Assembly (NCBI RefSeq): GCF_000878195.1
Contig: NZ_JXST01000025.1
Location: forward strand, 33,515-97,514
Direction: 5' to 3'
Source of the DNA: Mycolicibacterium llatzerense
GTDB lineage: Bacteria > Actinomycetota > Actinomycetes > Mycobacteriales > Mycobacteriaceae
Length of the DNA stretch: 64,000 nt
The notes under the pieces were generated by a model. The model was not told where the DNA came from. It saw nothing but the letters and a program-made list of their open reading frames with translations, and ran no database searches. This document shows positions 33,285 through 41,857 of the stretch, in pieces (the first letter of the stretch is position 1; the number at the start of each line of letters is the position of its first letter). Made by a program: the position numbers and the translations under genes.

Positions 33285-34394
33285 TCATGCGGTCGGGCGG
33301 AAGAAGCCGTGGAAACCCTGATCGAGGTTGGTGGTGCGGATCGGGGACAGCTGGACGGGGTCGCCTGCCTCCACCATGAGGCCGTTTCCCACGATCATCG
33401 CGACGTGACCGTCCCACACCGCCAGGTCGCCCGGGCGCAGCGAGCCGCGGTCGACGGCGGCGCCGATGTCCTGCTCCTGCGCCAGCCGCGGGAGGTCGAG
33501 GCCGGCCTCGCGGTAGGCCCACTGCGTCAGGCCGCTGCAGTCCAGTCCGACGCCGGGTGTCGTGCCACCCCACACGTAGGGCACGCCGAGTTGGGTGAGG
33601 GCGTGGCGGACCGCGTCGGCCGCGACCTTGTTGGGCGCGGTGGCGGTGCTGCCGTCGGGCAGCGTGACGGCTTCGCCGGCGCCGAACTTCCCGGGGTCGG
33701 GCGGCCGGCGGTGGGTGAGCGCGGCCTGGGCGGCGTGGGCCGCGGGCGCGGCGAGTCCGCTCGCCCAATCGGCGCCTTGACCGGCCGGCGTGCCCAGGCT
33801 CGGCAGGCTCATGCCCGCGCCGGTGCCCGCAGTGGATCCGGTGCCCGCGCCGGATCCGCTTGCCTCCCAGGGCGATCCGTTCTGGGGCGGAGGAGTGCCC
33901 GCCGTGGCGGTGACCTGCTCGGCCTGTGCGGCGAGTTCGGTATGCAGCTCGTCGACGACGGTGATGGCCTCGTCGAGCGCGCGGCTGGCTTCGTCGATGA
34001 GCGCCGCGGCGTCGGCGGGGGATTCCAGGGTGGCTTCGAGTTCGGCCGCTCTGGTCTCGAAATTGCGCAGGATGGTGTCGAGTCGTTCGCGCGCCCTGGA
34101 CACCGCGGCAGCGGCCTGCTGCGTGTGGGTGCTCAGCTGCCCGGCGGTCATCGCCATCGCCACGATGGCCGTGACGGCTGCATTCGCGAACTGACCCGCA
34201 CTGCCCGCCGCGGCGCCGGTCCACTGGCCTTGGGTCTGCTGCCACGCGTTGTCGGCAGCGGTGGCGACGCCGTCGAGCCCGGACTGCACCGTGCGCAGGG
34301 CGTCGGCCGGGTCGGGGCCGGGGAAACCGGGACCCAGGAGGGCCTGCACCTCACGGATCGGGGCGGCCAGCGCGGATGTCAGCGAGCCGATCAT
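33285..34394 (-). CDS. ESX-type NlpC/P60 peptidoglycan hydrolase
   Basis: 369 residues from ATG 34394, which shares one base with the preceding stop (TGATG); GTG at 34397 is equally possible. Residues 1-165 form a helical WXG100/ESX-like domain with WQQTQGQW, then a Gly/Ser/Pro linker. The C-terminal NlpC/P60 domain (about 260-369) has the catalytic Cys in GLDCSGLTQWAYREAG and His in GHVAMIVGNG. Such enzymes cut peptide stems of peptidoglycan. No classical signal peptide is present, so type VII secretion with the EspC-like partner encoded just before it is likely. Confidence 0.87.
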   Translation of the reverse strand: MIGSLTSALAAPIREVQALLGPGFPGPDPADALRTVQSGLDGVATAADNAWQQTQGQWTGAAAGSAGQFANAAVTAIVAMAMTAGQLSTHTQQAAAAVSRARERLDTILRNFETRAAELEATLESPADAAALIDEASRALDEAITVVDELHTELAAQAEQVTATAGTPPPQNGSPWEASGSGAGTGSTAGTGAGMSLPSLGTPAGQGADWASGLAAPAAHAAQAALTHRRPPDPGKFGAGEAVTLPDGSTATAPNKVAADAVRHALTQLGVPYVWGGTTPGVGLDCSGLTQWAYREAGLDLPRLAQEQDIGAAVDRGSLRPGDLAVWDGHVAMIVGNGLMVEAGDPVQLSPIRTTNLDQGFHGFFRPTA

Positions 34395-34696
34395 CACCAG
34401 GCTCCGATCCGGCTACCGACGCTGTGGTCGGCGTCGACGAAGCCGTCCGCGGTGGCGACGGCCGCCTCGCTACCGGTGTCGAGGTGCGCACTGAGGCGGT
34501 GCGCCAGTTGGGCCTGATGGTGCGTGGCCTGTGCCAGGGCGGCGGCGAAGGCCGCGCCGACCGGGCCGAACACGTCGAACTGTCCCGCGATGGCGGCCAG
34601 GTTCGCGGCGTGCGCCGCCAGTTCGGTGCTGTGGCCGCGGTAGTCCGCGGCAAGGGCGTGCAGAGCCGACGGATCCGCGGTCAGATTTCGGGTCAT
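34394..34696 (-). CDS. EspC-like ESX secretion-associated protein
   Basis: 100 residues from ATG 34696 (MTRNLTADPSALHALAADYR). Two long Ala-rich helices fit the EspC/DUF2580 type, small proteins secreted as helical hairpins through type VII systems. Near the C-terminus, GFVDADHS resembles the YxxxD secretion signal with Phe in place of Tyr. Its stop overlaps the NlpC/P60 start, suggesting that the two form a secreted pair. It is divergent from upp, 50 bases away. Confidence 0.8.
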   Translation of the reverse strand: MTRNLTADPSALHALAADYRGHSTELAAHAANLAAIAGQFDVFGPVGAAFAAALAQATHHQAQLAHRLSAHLDTGSEAAVATADGFVDADHSVGSRIGAW

Positions 34697-34746
34697 GTGG
34701 ATTAGACGGGCGTCAGGCCCGTTCGGTTCCACTAATGTTGGCGTGC

Positions 34747-35370
34747 ATGGACGTCCGGGTCGTCGATCATCCGTTGGCCGCCGCGCGGCTGACCACCTTG
34801 CGCGATGAGCGCACTGACAACGCCGGGTTCCGGGCGGCGCTGCGCGATCTGACGTTGATGCTCGTCTACGAGGCCACGCGTTCGTTGGCCTGCGACGAGC
34901 TGCCGGTTCAGACCCCGGTGGCGCTGACCACCGGGTCGCGGCTGTCGAACCCGCCCTTGTTGGTCCCGGTGCTGCGGGCCGGTCTGGGCATGGTCGACCA
35001 GGCGCACGCGCTGATTCCGGAGGCTCAGGTCGGTTTCGTCGGCATGGCCCGTGACGAGACGACGCACCAACCGACGCCGTACCTCGAGTCGCTGCCCGCG
35101 GACCTGAGCGGCCGGCCGGTGATGGTGCTCGACCCGATGCTGGCCACGGGCGGTTCGATGGCACACACGCTGCAGTTGCTGCTGGACCGCGGCGCCGATG
35201 ACATCACCGCCGTGTGTGTGGTTTGCGCGCCGGAGGGAATTGCGTTGGTGGAGAAGACAGTTCCGTCGTTGCGGTTGTTCACGGCCACCATTGATGCTTC
35301 GTTGAACGCAGACGCCTACATCGTGCCGGGCTTGGGCGATGCCGGAGACCGGCAGTTCGGGCCGCGCTGA
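34747..35370 (+). CDS. upp: uracil phosphoribosyltransferase
   Basis: 207 residues from ATG 34747 (MDVRVVDHPLAAARLTTLRD). The PRPP-binding loop is VMVLDPMLATGGSM, and the uracil-binding end has DAYIVPGLGDAGDR. It makes UMP from uracil and PRPP, completing salvage begun by cdd and deoA. Length and place match Rv3309c. It is convergent with pmmB; the gap of about 140 bases holds a 51-base perfect palindrome. Confidence 0.96.
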   Translation: MDVRVVDHPLAAARLTTLRDERTDNAGFRAALRDLTLMLVYEATRSLACDELPVQTPVALTTGSRLSNPPLLVPVLRAGLGMVDQAHALIPEAQVGFVGMARDETTHQPTPYLESLPADLSGRPVMVLDPMLATGGSMAHTLQLLLDRGADDITAVCVVCAPEGIALVEKTVPSLRLFTATIDASLNADAYIVPGLGDAGDRQFGPR

Positions 35371-35430
35371 AGGTGATGTTGGGCGCGTCGCGCGGGGCGG
35401 CGTGTCGTCCTCTCCTGCAACACTTGCGAT

Positions 35431-35481
35431 CGGAACCCGTCAGCGTGGGTTGACAATGTCAACCCACGCTGACGGGTTCCG
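35431..35481. repeat. 51-base perfect palindrome between upp and pmmB
   Basis: The 25-base arms CGGAACCCGTCAGCGTGGGT... (35431-35455) and their exact complement (35457-35481) flank a single central A. No mismatch is seen. It lies between two convergent genes, so it can act as a two-way terminator, but it has no T-run and essentially no loop, and could form a cruciform. Exact symmetry over 51 bases is unusual for a plain terminator. Confidence 0.95.
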
Positions 35482-35512
35482 GGCGAAGAAGTCAGGTGGA
35501 TAGGTCGAGCGC

Positions 35513-37021
35513 TCAACGTGGCGCCAGCAGGCCCGTCACAGCGGCTTTGATTCTCGCCAGTTCTGATTCGGCGGCAGTCCGCGAGGCAGATACGTCCCCA
35601 GCGGGCGGTCTGCTGATCTCCAGGTAGCCCTTGACTTTTGGTTCGGTGCCCGACGGGCGCACCGCTACTCGCAGGCCGTCGCCGGTGAAGATCAGCGCGT
35701 CGGTGCGGCGTTGACCCCGAAGCTTGGCCAAGTCCTCGGCGCTGACAGCGATACCGGCGATCTCGGTCGGTGGCTCGGCGCGCAGGCGGGCCATCACCGC
35801 GTCGGCGCCGGTGTGCACCGATACCGCGCCGGTGACGTGTACGCCGTGCTTCGCGGCGAGTGTGTCCAATCGGTCCTGGACCGTCTGGCCTTGATTGCGC
35901 AGTGCCACAACCAGATCGCAGAACACCACCGCCGCGCTGATGCCGTCTTTGTCGCGCACGGTATCGGGGTCGACGCAGTGGCCGATGGCCTCTTCGTAGG
36001 CGTATCGCAGTATGGCGCCGGGGATGTCCTTGTCGGTGCGAGCCAGCCATTTGAAGCCGGTGAGGGTTTCGACGTGATGGGCCCCGTAGTCGGCGGCGAT
36101 GTTGGCGAGCAGCTGCGACGAGACGATCGAGCTGGCAACGACGGTGTCTGTGGCTTGGTTCGGAGTGAGGTCCGACAGCAGGTAATCGCCCAGCAGCCAA
36201 CCGGTTTCGTTGCCGGACAGCATGCGCCAACTGTCAGTGGTCGGGATGCCCACGGCGCAGCGGTCGGCATCGGGGTCAAGGGCGATGGCGACTTCGGCGT
36301 CGTTCTCGGCGGCCAACGTGACCAATAAGTCGGTGGCGCCAGGCTCCTCGGGGTTGGGGAACGCGACCGTCGGAAAGTCGGGGTCAGGGTCGAATTGTGT
36401 TGCCACCGTGTGGATAGTGGCGATGCCGGCTCGGTTCAGGACGTCGACTGCCAGCGCGCCTCCGACGCCGTGCATGGCGGTCAGTGCCACCCGGACGTCG
36501 CCTTCGGTCTTGCGCAGGGACCCGGCCTGTCGCGCGTACTGCTCGATGAGGGTGTCATCGGTGGGCGTGACCGGCTGCCGGGCGATGTCCGACGGCGCCT
36601 GGCGCATCGCCGTTTCGATGTCGCTGTCGGTCGGGGGGACGATCTGGATGCCGCCGTCGAAGTACACCTTGTAGCCATTGTCGGCGGGCGGATTGTGCGA
36701 CGCGGTGATCTGTACGCCGGCAACGGCATTGAGCTGGCGCACCGCGTAGGCGACGACGGGCGTAGGTGCCGGGTGGGGGAGGAGAACGACGGAAAATCCC
36801 TCGGCGGCAAAGATTTCCGCCGTCGCCGTGGCGAATTCGTCGGAGTGGTGGCGGGCGTCGCGACCGACGACGACCGTCGACCCGCCCAGGCAACGGTCCT
36901 TGAGCACCTTCGCGACGGCCCACGTCGCCCGGCTGACGGTGGTGACGTTCATGGCGTCGAGGCCGTCGCGCATCGGGCCACGAAGGCCGGCGGTGCCGAA
37001 GGCAAGGGGTGTGATGGTCAC
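35513..37021 (-). CDS. pmmB: phosphomannomutase/phosphoglucomutase
   Basis: 502 residues from GTG 37021 (VTITPLAFGTAGLRGPMRDG). The phosphoserine loop is ITASHNPPADNG (Ser108), the metal loop is DPDADRCAVG and the sugar-phosphate loop is RPSGTEPKVKGYLE. It belongs to the alpha-D-phosphohexomutase superfamily and interconverts hexose 1- and 6-phosphates, supplying mannosylated envelope lipids or ribose-phosphate. Position matches Rv3308. Confidence 0.93.
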   Translation of the reverse strand: MTITPLAFGTAGLRGPMRDGLDAMNVTTVSRATWAVAKVLKDRCLGGSTVVVGRDARHHSDEFATATAEIFAAEGFSVVLLPHPAPTPVVAYAVRQLNAVAGVQITASHNPPADNGYKVYFDGGIQIVPPTDSDIETAMRQAPSDIARQPVTPTDDTLIEQYARQAGSLRKTEGDVRVALTAMHGVGGALAVDVLNRAGIATIHTVATQFDPDPDFPTVAFPNPEEPGATDLLVTLAAENDAEVAIALDPDADRCAVGIPTTDSWRMLSGNETGWLLGDYLLSDLTPNQATDTVVASSIVSSQLLANIAADYGAHHVETLTGFKWLARTDKDIPGAILRYAYEEAIGHCVDPDTVRDKDGISAAVVFCDLVVALRNQGQTVQDRLDTLAAKHGVHVTGAVSVHTGADAVMARLRAEPPTEIAGIAVSAEDLAKLRGQRRTDALIFTGDGLRVAVRPSGTEPKVKGYLEISRPPAGDVSASRTAAESELARIKAAVTGLLAPR

Positions 37022-37079
37022 AGGGCCATTGTGCTCGTGCCGAATTTGGTGAAGTGCGCACAGTGCCACCACCTCTATT

Positions 37080-37211
37080 GTGGAAGTCGGGGGGTACGAC
37101 GAGACCTATGGGGGCGGCGTGGCTGGCATGTTGCAAACAAGCTGGGATGACATGGTGAATGCGGCCATGGGGCTGGCGACGCAGGCTGCCGAGTTGCGAA
37201 CCGAGCCATAA
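37080..37211 (+). CDS. short open frame of unknown function
   Basis: 43 residues from GTG 37080 (VEVGGYDETYGGGVAGMLQT), ending with TAATG that shares one base with the next ORF's start. The TSWDDMVNAAMG segment could be helical. It may be the remnant of a longer gene or a small partner of the following ORF; no family is recognised. It reads divergently from pmmB. Confidence 0.3.
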   Translation: MEVGGYDETYGGGVAGMLQTSWDDMVNAAMGLATQAAELRTEP

Positions 37212-37459
37212 TGCTGTCGTGGTGGCTTCAGGGCTTTGACCGTACGACGGAGCGACTTGTGCAGGAAACGCATCTGCCGCGCCTAACAGTTGCTGCGATT
37301 CGCGCAATTCTGAACGTGGATGATGACATTCCTGTTGAGCCCTTTGATTTCGACATCCCGAACCTGGATGCGGTTCGAGCTTTGGCGGCGTACGCAGACG
37401 AGCCCGCTGCAATCGATGAGACCCTTATCTACCAATTGGGTTGCTATGAGGCCTCATAG
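37211..37459 (+). CDS. small protein of unknown function in AT-richer islet
   Basis: 82 residues (MLSWWLQGFDRTTERLVQET...). The start resembles small actinobacterial proteins beginning RWWLQGFDRxTE, some of which are thought to be immunity-like, but I cannot assign a family firmly. My count of G+C is about 55 percent, clearly below the roughly 65-70 percent of neighbours, with more A/T at third positions. That suggests transfer. It is coupled by TAATG to a 43-residue frame, and lies between pmmB and punA where M. tuberculosis has nothing that I recall. Confidence 0.6.
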   Translation: MLSWWLQGFDRTTERLVQETHLPRLTVAAIRAILNVDDDIPVEPFDFDIPNLDAVRALAAYADEPAAIDETLIYQLGCYEAS

Positions 37460-37530
37460 CATTTTGCGAAACGCGCAAATCGGCTTTTCGCTGGGGCGGT
37501 GGCACTGCACCTGAGTCTGGCGCCGCCCTA

Positions 37531-38337
37531 TTACAGCCGCGCCAGCACCTCGGCCAGCAGCGTCCCCATCCGGGTCGCGGACTGGCGTCCGGCCTCCAGC
37601 ACTTCGGCGTGGCTCAGCGGCTCGCCGGTCATGCCGGCGGCCAGGTTGGTGACCATCGAGATGCCGAGCACCTCGGCGCCGCCGGCGCGGGCGGCGATGG
37701 TCTCGTGCACCGTCGACATGCCGACCAGGTCGGCCCCCAGGGTGCGCAGCATCCGGATTTCGGCGGGCGTCTCGTAGTGCGGGCCGGGCAGGCCGGCGTA
37801 CACGCCCTCGGTCAGTGACGGGTCGACCGCGCGGGCCAGGGCCCGCAGCCGCGGCGAGTAGGCGTCGACCAGGTCGACGAACTGCGCGCCCACCAGCGGT
37901 GAGCGCGCCGTCAGGTTCAGGTGGTCACTGATCAGCACCGGCTGGCCGACCGAGTACTCGGGACGCAGGCCGCCGGCGGCGTTGGTCAGCACCACGGTCC
38001 GTGCACCGGCCGCGATGGCAGTGCGCACCGGGTGGACCACATGGCGCAGGTCATGGCCCTCATAGGCGTGGATGCGGCCCAACAGCACCAGCACGTTGCG
38101 GCCGCCGACCTGCAGCGCCAGAGCCTGCCCGCCGTGTCCGGAAGCGGTCGGCGGGGTGAATCCGGTGAGGTCAGCCATGGCGATGGCGGATATCGGCTCG
38201 CCCAGCACCGCGGCAGCGGGGGCCCAGCCCGAACCCAGCACGACAGCCACGTCGAAGTGCGAGATTCCGGTGCGGTCACGGATGGCGGCGGCGGCCTGCG
38301 CGGCGGCGAAGTCAGGGGTGGCCTGCGGATCGGTCAC
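37531..38337 (-). CDS. punA: purine nucleoside phosphorylase
   Basis: 268 residues from GTG 38337 (VTDPQATPDFAAAQAAAAIR), the same length as the M. tuberculosis enzyme (Rv3307); the longer frame would run into the amiB1 start region. Motifs are VVLGSGWAPAA (phosphate), LGRIHAYEGHD, LTNAAGGLRPEYSVG, GLPGPHYETPAEIRM and MSTVHETIAAR. It splits inosine and guanosine with phosphate, continuing the pathway from add. Confidence 0.96.
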   Translation of the reverse strand: MTDPQATPDFAAAQAAAAIRDRTGISHFDVAVVLGSGWAPAAAVLGEPISAIAMADLTGFTPPTASGHGGQALALQVGGRNVLVLLGRIHAYEGHDLRHVVHPVRTAIAAGARTVVLTNAAGGLRPEYSVGQPVLISDHLNLTARSPLVGAQFVDLVDAYSPRLRALARAVDPSLTEGVYAGLPGPHYETPAEIRMLRTLGADLVGMSTVHETIAARAGGAEVLGISMVTNLAAGMTGEPLSHAEVLEAGRQSATRMGTLLAEVLARL

Positions 38338-38389
38338 GGCGTCCACCTTAGTTGCCAGCCGCGCCCGAACGGGCCGGTGCGATACTTCC

Positions 38390-39604
38390 ATGATGCTCAC
38401 TGGCGACGCACTGCAGACGGTCACCGATGCCGTCGCGCGTCGCCGTGCCGATCTGATCGAACTGTCCCACTCGATTCACGCCGAGCCGGAACTGGCCTTC
38501 GCCGAGCTTCGCAGTTGCGCCAAGACCCAGGCGCTCGTCGCCGAGCGTGGCTTCGAGGTCACCGCGGCCGCCGGCGGTCTGGACACCGCGTTCCGCGCCG
38601 ACTACGGCAGTGGCGATCTGGTGATCGGCATCTGTGCCGAGTACGACGCGCTGCCCGGTATCGGACATGCGTGTGGGCACAACATCATTGCCGCGTCAGC
38701 GGTCGGCACGGCGCTGGCGCTGGCCGAGGTCGCCGACGAGATCGGCATCACTGTGGCCTTGATCGGCACGCCCGCCGAAGAAGCCGGCGGCGGAAAAGCG
38801 CTGTTGCTCAATGCCGGCGTGTTCGATGATGTCGCGGCATCGGTGATGCTGCACCCCGGCCCGGTGGATATCGCGGGCGCGCGCTCCCTGGCGCTGTCCG
38901 AGGTGTCGGTGGCCTACCGCGGGCGCGAGTCGCATGCCGCTGTCGCGCCGTATCTGGGTATCAACGCCTCCGATGCGGTCACGGTCGCTCAGGTCGCGAT
39001 CGGGCTGTTGCGTCAGCAGTTGACGCCCGGCCAGATGATGCACGGCATCGTCACCGACGGCGGTCAGGCCCCGAATGTCATTCCGGCGCATACGGAATTG
39101 CTGTACACCATGCGGGCCACCGACTCGGCGTCGCTGGACGAGCTGGAAGTACGGATGTTCTCCTGCTTCGCGGCCGGCGCATTGGCGGCGGGCTGCACGC
39201 ACGAGGTCACCGAGGTGTCGCCCCGGTACGACGCGCTGACGCCCGACCCGTGGTTGACCGCGGTGTTCCGCGCCGAGATGGAGCGGCTGGGCCGTACCCC
39301 GCTGCCGATGGACCTGGAAGTCTCTGTACCCCTTGGTAGTACCGACATGGGCAACGTCACGCAGGTGATGCCGGGTATTCACCCGGTGGTCGGGATCGAG
39401 GCCAACGGGGCGTCGATCCACCAGCCGGAGTTCACCGCGGCCGCAGCCGGACCGAGTGCGGACAGGGCTGTCACCGAAGGGGCGATCATGTTGGCGCGCA
39501 CCGTGGTTGCGCTGGCGCAGGCGCCTGATGAGCGAACCCGGGTTTTGCAGAAGATGGCGGACCGGGCAGCGGTTCAGCAACAAGTGAAGGCAGGGCGCGG
39601 ATGA
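38390..39604 (+). CDS. amiB1: M20 family amidohydrolase
   Basis: 404 residues from ATG 38390 (MMLTGDALQTVTDAVARRRA). Metal-binding motifs are CAEYDALPGIGHACGHN and GTPAEEAGGG, with HPG and a final GIEANGASIHQPEF. It is of the aminoacylase/carboxypeptidase type that removes acyl groups from amino acids. Its stop overlaps the amiA1 start (ATGA), so both are cotranslated. Corresponds to Rv3306c. Substrate unknown. Confidence 0.9.
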   Translation: MMLTGDALQTVTDAVARRRADLIELSHSIHAEPELAFAELRSCAKTQALVAERGFEVTAAAGGLDTAFRADYGSGDLVIGICAEYDALPGIGHACGHNIIAASAVGTALALAEVADEIGITVALIGTPAEEAGGGKALLLNAGVFDDVAASVMLHPGPVDIAGARSLALSEVSVAYRGRESHAAVAPYLGINASDAVTVAQVAIGLLRQQLTPGQMMHGIVTDGGQAPNVIPAHTELLYTMRATDSASLDELEVRMFSCFAAGALAAGCTHEVTEVSPRYDALTPDPWLTAVFRAEMERLGRTPLPMDLEVSVPLGSTDMGNVTQVMPGIHPVVGIEANGASIHQPEFTAAAAGPSADRAVTEGAIMLARTVVALAQAPDERTRVLQKMADRAAVQQQVKAGRG

Positions 39605-40770
39605 GCCTCTCGGACCACGCCGAGCGCTGGCTGACCACGAACTACGGTGACCTGGTCGGGTGGCGGCGGCATCTGCACGCCAACCCGGAGTTGGGCCGGC
39701 AGGAGTTCGAGACCACCAAGTTCGTCGCGACGCGACTGGCCGAGGCCGGGTTGAACCCGAAGATTCTGCCCGGCGGTACCGGTCTGACTTGCGATTTCGG
39801 TCCCGAGGACCAGCCGCGCATCGCCCTGCGTGCCGACATGGATGCGCTGCCGATGGATGAGCGCACCGGCCTGCCGTTCGCGTCGACAATCCCTAACGTG
39901 GCACACGCCTGCGGCCACGACGGCCATACCGCGGTGCTGCTGGGTACCGGCCTGGCGCTGGCGTCGGCGCCGACGCTGCCCGTCGGCGTGCGCCTGGTGT
40001 TCCAGGCCGCCGAGGAGTTGATGCCCGGCGGTGCACTGGACGCCATTTCTGCGGGTGCGCTGGCCGGGGTATCGAGAATCTTTGCGCTGCATTGTGATCC
40101 GCGACTGGAAGTGGGCAAGGTCGCCACCATCCCGGGGCCGATCACGTCGGCCGCCGACCAGATGGAGATCACCCTGCACTCGCCGGGTGGGCACACCTCG
40201 CGCCCCCATCTGACCGGCGATCTGGTCTATGCACTCGGCACGTTGATCACCGGGGTGCCCGGCATCCTGTCCCGTCGGGTCGATCCGCGGCACAGCACCG
40301 TCATGGTGTGGGGTGCGGTGAACGCCGGGTTCGCGTCGAACGCCATTCCACAGACGGGAACCCTGGCCGGGACCATCCGCACCGCCAGCCGTGACGCTTG
40401 GGTCGAGATGGAATCGATTGTCCGCGAGATCGTTTCGTCACTACTGGCGCCGCTCAACGTGGATCACACGGTGCTGTACCGGCGCGGCGTCCCGCCGGTG
40501 GTCAACGAAGAACTGTCCACCCGGATCATGACTCACGCCATCGAAGCGCTTGGCCCGGACTCTCTGGCGGACACCAAGCAATCCGGTGGCGGAGAAGATT
40601 TCTCGTGGTACCTGGAGGAGGTGCCGGGAGCCATGGCGCGCCTCGGCGTGTGGCCCGGCGTCGGCCCGCAGCTCGACCTGCACCAGCCGACCTTCGATCT
40701 CGATGAACGCGCCCTCGGCGTCGGCGTCCGGGTGCTGGTCAACATCATCGAGCAGGCCGCCAACCTTTAA
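39601..40770 (+). CDS. amiA1: M20 family amidohydrolase
   Basis: 389 residues. Metal ligands lie in ALRADMDALPMDE and VAHACGHDGHTAVLLG, with the catalytic region FQAAEELMPGGA and a C-terminal QSGGGEDFSWYLE. The pattern is of hippurate hydrolase-type N-acyl-amino-acid amidohydrolases. It is coupled to amiB1, with which it may act on related acylated compounds or form a complex. Corresponds to Rv3305c. Confidence 0.92.
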   Translation: MSLSDHAERWLTTNYGDLVGWRRHLHANPELGRQEFETTKFVATRLAEAGLNPKILPGGTGLTCDFGPEDQPRIALRADMDALPMDERTGLPFASTIPNVAHACGHDGHTAVLLGTGLALASAPTLPVGVRLVFQAAEELMPGGALDAISAGALAGVSRIFALHCDPRLEVGKVATIPGPITSAADQMEITLHSPGGHTSRPHLTGDLVYALGTLITGVPGILSRRVDPRHSTVMVWGAVNAGFASNAIPQTGTLAGTIRTASRDAWVEMESIVREIVSSLLAPLNVDHTVLYRRGVPPVVNEELSTRIMTHAIEALGPDSLADTKQSGGGEDFSWYLEEVPGAMARLGVWPGVGPQLDLHQPTFDLDERALGVGVRVLVNIIEQAANL

Positions 40771-40820
40771 CCGCGAGCGTGCGTGTTTGCGTCCGACACG
40801 CTGCAATTTCGGTGCATTTT
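40771..40820 (+). repeat. left terminal inverted repeat of AbiEi/DUF559 module B
   Basis: It begins at the base after the amiA1 stop: CCGCGAGCGTGCGTGTTTGC (40771-40790), GACACGC (to 40801) and GTGCATTTT (40812-40820). An inverted copy lies at 41855-41904; the first 31 bases match at 28 positions and GTGCATTTT is identical after a 10-base spacer. The inside carries AATTTC as in the other hairpins of the window. Confidence 0.85.
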
Positions 40821-40828
40821 GGGCACTG

Positions 40829-41716
40829 TCACGCGGCCCGAGCGTGACGCAACTGCATGGCAATCCGGGATACCAGATCGTCGGGCCGACGCCGGACGTC
40901 CTCGAAGACGATCGGTACCACAGTCCACCGGATGTCCATCAGTGCTGACGTTCGGTTCCGGTTGGCCAGCATCGCATCAGCGCCGCTGTGCCAATCCATT
41001 CCGTCGTACTCCGCGGCCACCCGGTAGTCGGGCCAGGCAAAGTCGAGGCGCCGCAGTTGCCCACGACCGTCAATGAGTTCGTATTGGAGTACCGGCGCGG
41101 GCAGGCCACCGTCGATGATCACGAGCCGCGCTTCGCTCTCCATCGGAGACTCGGCGCGTGGATCTGCCAACGGCAGCAGTTCACGGACGACAACGACTCC
41201 CCGGCGTCCCGCCTGTTTCGTCAGTGCGCGGGCAAGTTCCAGGCGGTCGCACGTGCCCGACCGCAACGCCGCATCCAAAGTGGCCAGCGACCGCGGCCGA
41301 CGTAGCGAGCGGGCGACTTCGATGGCGGTCCATGCTGCGGTGGTGGCCGGCCGGCCACGGACCTCTGCCATCGGCGCGCCGTCGCGGCGATGCACCACCA
41401 ACCCGTCCGCGTTCCGTAATTGGTGATGCGGGGGATTGAGGACGTGCAGGTCCTTCGGGTTCTCGGTGTCGAAGCCGTAAAGCGCCGCCGCGGTGCAGAG
41501 GCAGATGGGAACAACGGCACCGGCGGAGAGGTCGAGTCCGCGTAGCCGGGTCCAGTCATCAGGCACGCCGCGTGAATAGATTCCCTGCCAGATGCGTTGC
41601 AGCGCTCCGGTTCTCAGATCGTCGTTGAACTCCCGCCTGGACTGCAGAGTCAGGATTTGCCCGCTGGTGGCCACCCCGTTTTGGGCGTCCAGCAGCGCTT
41701 CGAGATCGGCATTCAT
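40829..41716 (-). CDS. AbiEi-like/DUF559 nuclease-fold protein (module B)
   Basis: 295 residues, ATG at 41716. The N-terminal AbiEi-like part (LLDAQNGVATSGQILTLQSR) has a short winged-helix pattern, and the middle resembles AbiEi antitoxins (FDTENPKDLHVLNPPHH, VVHRRDGAPM). The C-terminal DUF559-like domain keeps the acidic set LRRLDFAWPDYRVAAEYDG with Glu in EYDG, and could be active. No toxin gene is adjacent. The gene is enclosed by imperfect inverted repeats of about 50 bases. Confidence 0.8.
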   Translation of the reverse strand: MNADLEALLDAQNGVATSGQILTLQSRREFNDDLRTGALQRIWQGIYSRGVPDDWTRLRGLDLSAGAVVPICLCTAAALYGFDTENPKDLHVLNPPHHQLRNADGLVVHRRDGAPMAEVRGRPATTAAWTAIEVARSLRRPRSLATLDAALRSGTCDRLELARALTKQAGRRGVVVVRELLPLADPRAESPMESEARLVIIDGGLPAPVLQYELIDGRGQLRRLDFAWPDYRVAAEYDGMDWHSGADAMLANRNRTSALMDIRWTVVPIVFEDVRRRPDDLVSRIAMQLRHARAA

Positions 41717-41822
41717 GACCCCGATCCTGGAGTCGCCTCGCGTTCGTCAACAGTGCTCGCGCGCCATCTGTGGATGGATCGCGAACTGTGGATGAGGCGG
41801 ATCAGCGCTCACCGCCTGACTA

Positions 41823-41857
41823 TTTCGTCGCGCTCATCAACGGTGAGCGCGACGAAA
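41823..41857. repeat. hairpin upstream of module B gene
   Basis: TTTCGTCGCGCTCA (41823-41836) and TGAGCGCGACGAAA (41844-41857) pair perfectly over 14 bases with a 7-base loop TCAACGG. It lies about 107 bases upstream of the minus-strand nuclease gene and touches the right inverted repeat, so it may be part of the mobile-like element or a regulatory site. Confidence 0.85.

Noticed and set aside
37464..37530. Terminator after punA
   Set aside because: A GGGCGG/CCGCCC stem can be drawn, but it has mismatches, a long loop and no T-run.
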